Of a stretch of 64,000 nt of DNA, positions 62,958 to 64,000 are shown in pieces. How positions within the stretch are numbered: position 1 is the stretch's first letter; every line of letters starts with the position of its first letter. Position numbers and translations under genes: made by a program. The DNA is from Apricaphanius iberus (Eukaryota > Chordata > Actinopteri > Cyprinodontiformes > Aphaniidae): assembly GCA_028564705.1 (NCBI GenBank), contig JAPXFQ010000835.1, forward strand, positions 248,001-312,000, written 5' to 3'. A model generated the notes under the pieces. The model searched no databases, had not been told where the DNA came from, and saw nothing but the letters and a program-made list of their open reading frames with translations.

Positions 62958-64000
62958 CGGAGGGCGGCCAGGACCTTATGTGGGGGGATGATAGGAACTG
63001 GTTGGGATGGTATGGGGTCCTGGGAGAAGCACCGAGAGAGAGCGTCGGCCTTCCCATTCTTTGAACCAGGTCGATAGGAGATGTGGAAGTTGTAGTGTTC
63101 AAATAGGTGCGCCCACCGGGCCTGACGGGGGTTCAGTTGTTTAGCGTTCCGGATGTGGATGAGGTTTTGATGGTCAGTCCAGATCAGAAACGGTTCTGGC
63201 GTGCCCATGAGCCAGTGGCGCCACTCCTCCAGAGCCCACTTGATGGCCAGAAGTTCACGGTCGCCAACCCCATAGCGTTGTTGTGCAGGCGCGAACTTCC
63301 GAGAGAAGAAGCAGCATGGGTGGAGCTTCTGGTCCGGACCCTGTTGGGACAGTACGGCGCCAGCACCGACCTCTGAGGCATCCACCTCAACAGTAAATGA
63401 CTTGGTGGGATCCGGATGGAGTAGGATTGGCGCCGCAGTTAAGAGCCGGAGCAGTCTGTGAAATGCCCTCTTGGCCTCCGGGGGCAGGTGAAATGGGCGC
63501 GGCTGTGCAGTTGGTCTGGTCAGATCTGTGAGTGGAGCCACGATAGAGCTATAGTTGCAGATGAACCGCCGATAAAAATTAGCAAAGCCGAGGAAGGACT
63601 GCAACCGTTTTAGTGTGGTAGGAAGCGGCCAGTCTGTTACTGCGGACACCTTCTGAGGGTCCATGGCCACACCGTCGGTTGAGATGACATAACCCAAAAA
63701 CGTGGTGGAGCGCTCGTGAAAGGCACACTTCTCTAATTTACAGTAGAGGTGATTCTGGAGGAGTCGTTTGAGGACGGCGCGGACATGCCTGGTGTGGTCC
63801 ACCTCTGACGTGGAATAGACCAAGATGTCGTCTAAGTAGACATACACCCACCGTCCCAGCATGTCTCTGAGAACGTCGTTCAGAAGGCGTTGAAAGACTG
63901 CTGGACTGTTACACAGGCCAAAAGGCATGACTTGGTACTCCCAGTGGCCGGTGGGAGTGCTGAACGCCGTCTTCCACTCATCACCCTCTCTAATACGGAC
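62807..64000 (-). pseudogene. Gypsy reverse transcriptase and RNase H, cut by the window edge
   Basis: Frame open to the right edge: [20 protein letters not shown], then [34 protein letters not shown] (YLDD, catalytic Asp pair intact), [20 protein letters not shown], and [20 protein letters not shown] of the connection. RNase [48 protein letters not shown] and [20 protein letters not shown]. It goes out of phase after ALATNQHH (a one-base shift) and stops at 62807. The sequence matches the common vertebrate Ty3/gypsy pol. Its start, gag and protease lie outside the window. Confidence 0.88.

Larger units (their letters stand above)
61540..64000 (-). mobile_element. Ty3/gypsy retrotransposon, partial (continues beyond window)
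   Basis: Minus-strand pol in order RT, RNase H, integrase, with gag and the 5' LTR beyond 64000. Coding density is high and only two frame breaks are visible (near 62930 and at a C-run near 61800), so this is among the younger elements. The 3' LTR is not seen: similarity fades at about 61540 into the tRNA-like repeat. GC content is clearly above that of the neighbours. Confidence 0.87.

Noticed and set aside
1..64000. CRISPR arrays, bacterial operons, riboswitches, rRNA genes
   Set aside because: No regular spacer-repeat pattern, no prokaryotic gene organisation and no rRNA sequence; the direct repeats are eukaryotic LTRs or tandem duplications.

Overview
The window looks like a repeat-dense stretch of a teleost (probably percomorph) fish genome. 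The grounds are the mixture of elements: L2/Maui-type LINEs with the (TGAAT)n 3' tail, an RTE/Rex3-like LINE ending in GATG repeats, Tx1-like L1 pieces, an R4/Dong-like LINE fragment, a two-gene Harbinger element starting GGGCCCTCATTTATCAA, hAT and piggyBac-type non-autonomous elements, a Ty3/gypsy pol, and at least four retroviral relics. I found no host gene, rRNA gene, intact tRNA gene or CRISPR array. Nearly every recognisable coding region belongs to a mobile element and is broken.

Layout. 0-5 kb: a tandem duplication whose second copy carries a hAT MITE, an L2 3' end and a TTAA-flanked piggyBac-like element. 6-10 kb: a LINE RT scrap, the 5' half of an L2 (esterase ORF1 and endonuclease) and a dead Harbinger exon. 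11-14 kb: copy 1 of an unclassified DNA transposon (called X here), split by an L2 insertion. 15-19 kb: a decayed hAT transposase ending inside an L1, followed by two convergent L1 tails. 20-23 kb: a solo LTR and a minus-strand CR1/L2 LINE. 23-26.6 kb: a retroviral relic (ERV-1). 26.6-32.3 kb: L1 ORF1 and ORF2 fragments, the latter cut by an L2. 32.3-38 kb: an A-rich repeat with a hAT MITE, X copy 2 (complete, inverted relative to copy 1) and a 2.1-kb hAT element holding a solo LTR.

38-57 kb: an R4-like LINE scrap, an ERV-L-like provirus reduced to LTR-integrase/dUTPase-env-LTR, an 8-kb provirus (ERV-2) sitting inside a (TA)n tract, an L2 cut by a Rex3-like LINE with a 13-bp target duplication, a 4.1-kb provirus (ERV-3) with gag and env ends but little pol, an L2 tail, and an L1 piece that resumes the L1 interrupted at 31.47 kb. 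57-64 kb: a long-TIR MITE, a 2.5-kb Harbinger element encoding both a HARBI1-like transposase and a Myb/SANT-like partner, a tRNA-like SINE and a minus-strand gypsy pol running off the right edge.

The main biological content is insertion history. Several insertions can be ordered because the uninterrupted sequence also occurs in the window (X copy 2 gives the empty site for the L2 in copy 1; tandem copy A gives the empty site for the hAT MITE). Nothing here shows a new defence or metabolic system. The least explained items are transposon X, a perfect 45-bp inverted repeat inside a retroviral env, and the L1/L2 nest spanning about 25 kb.
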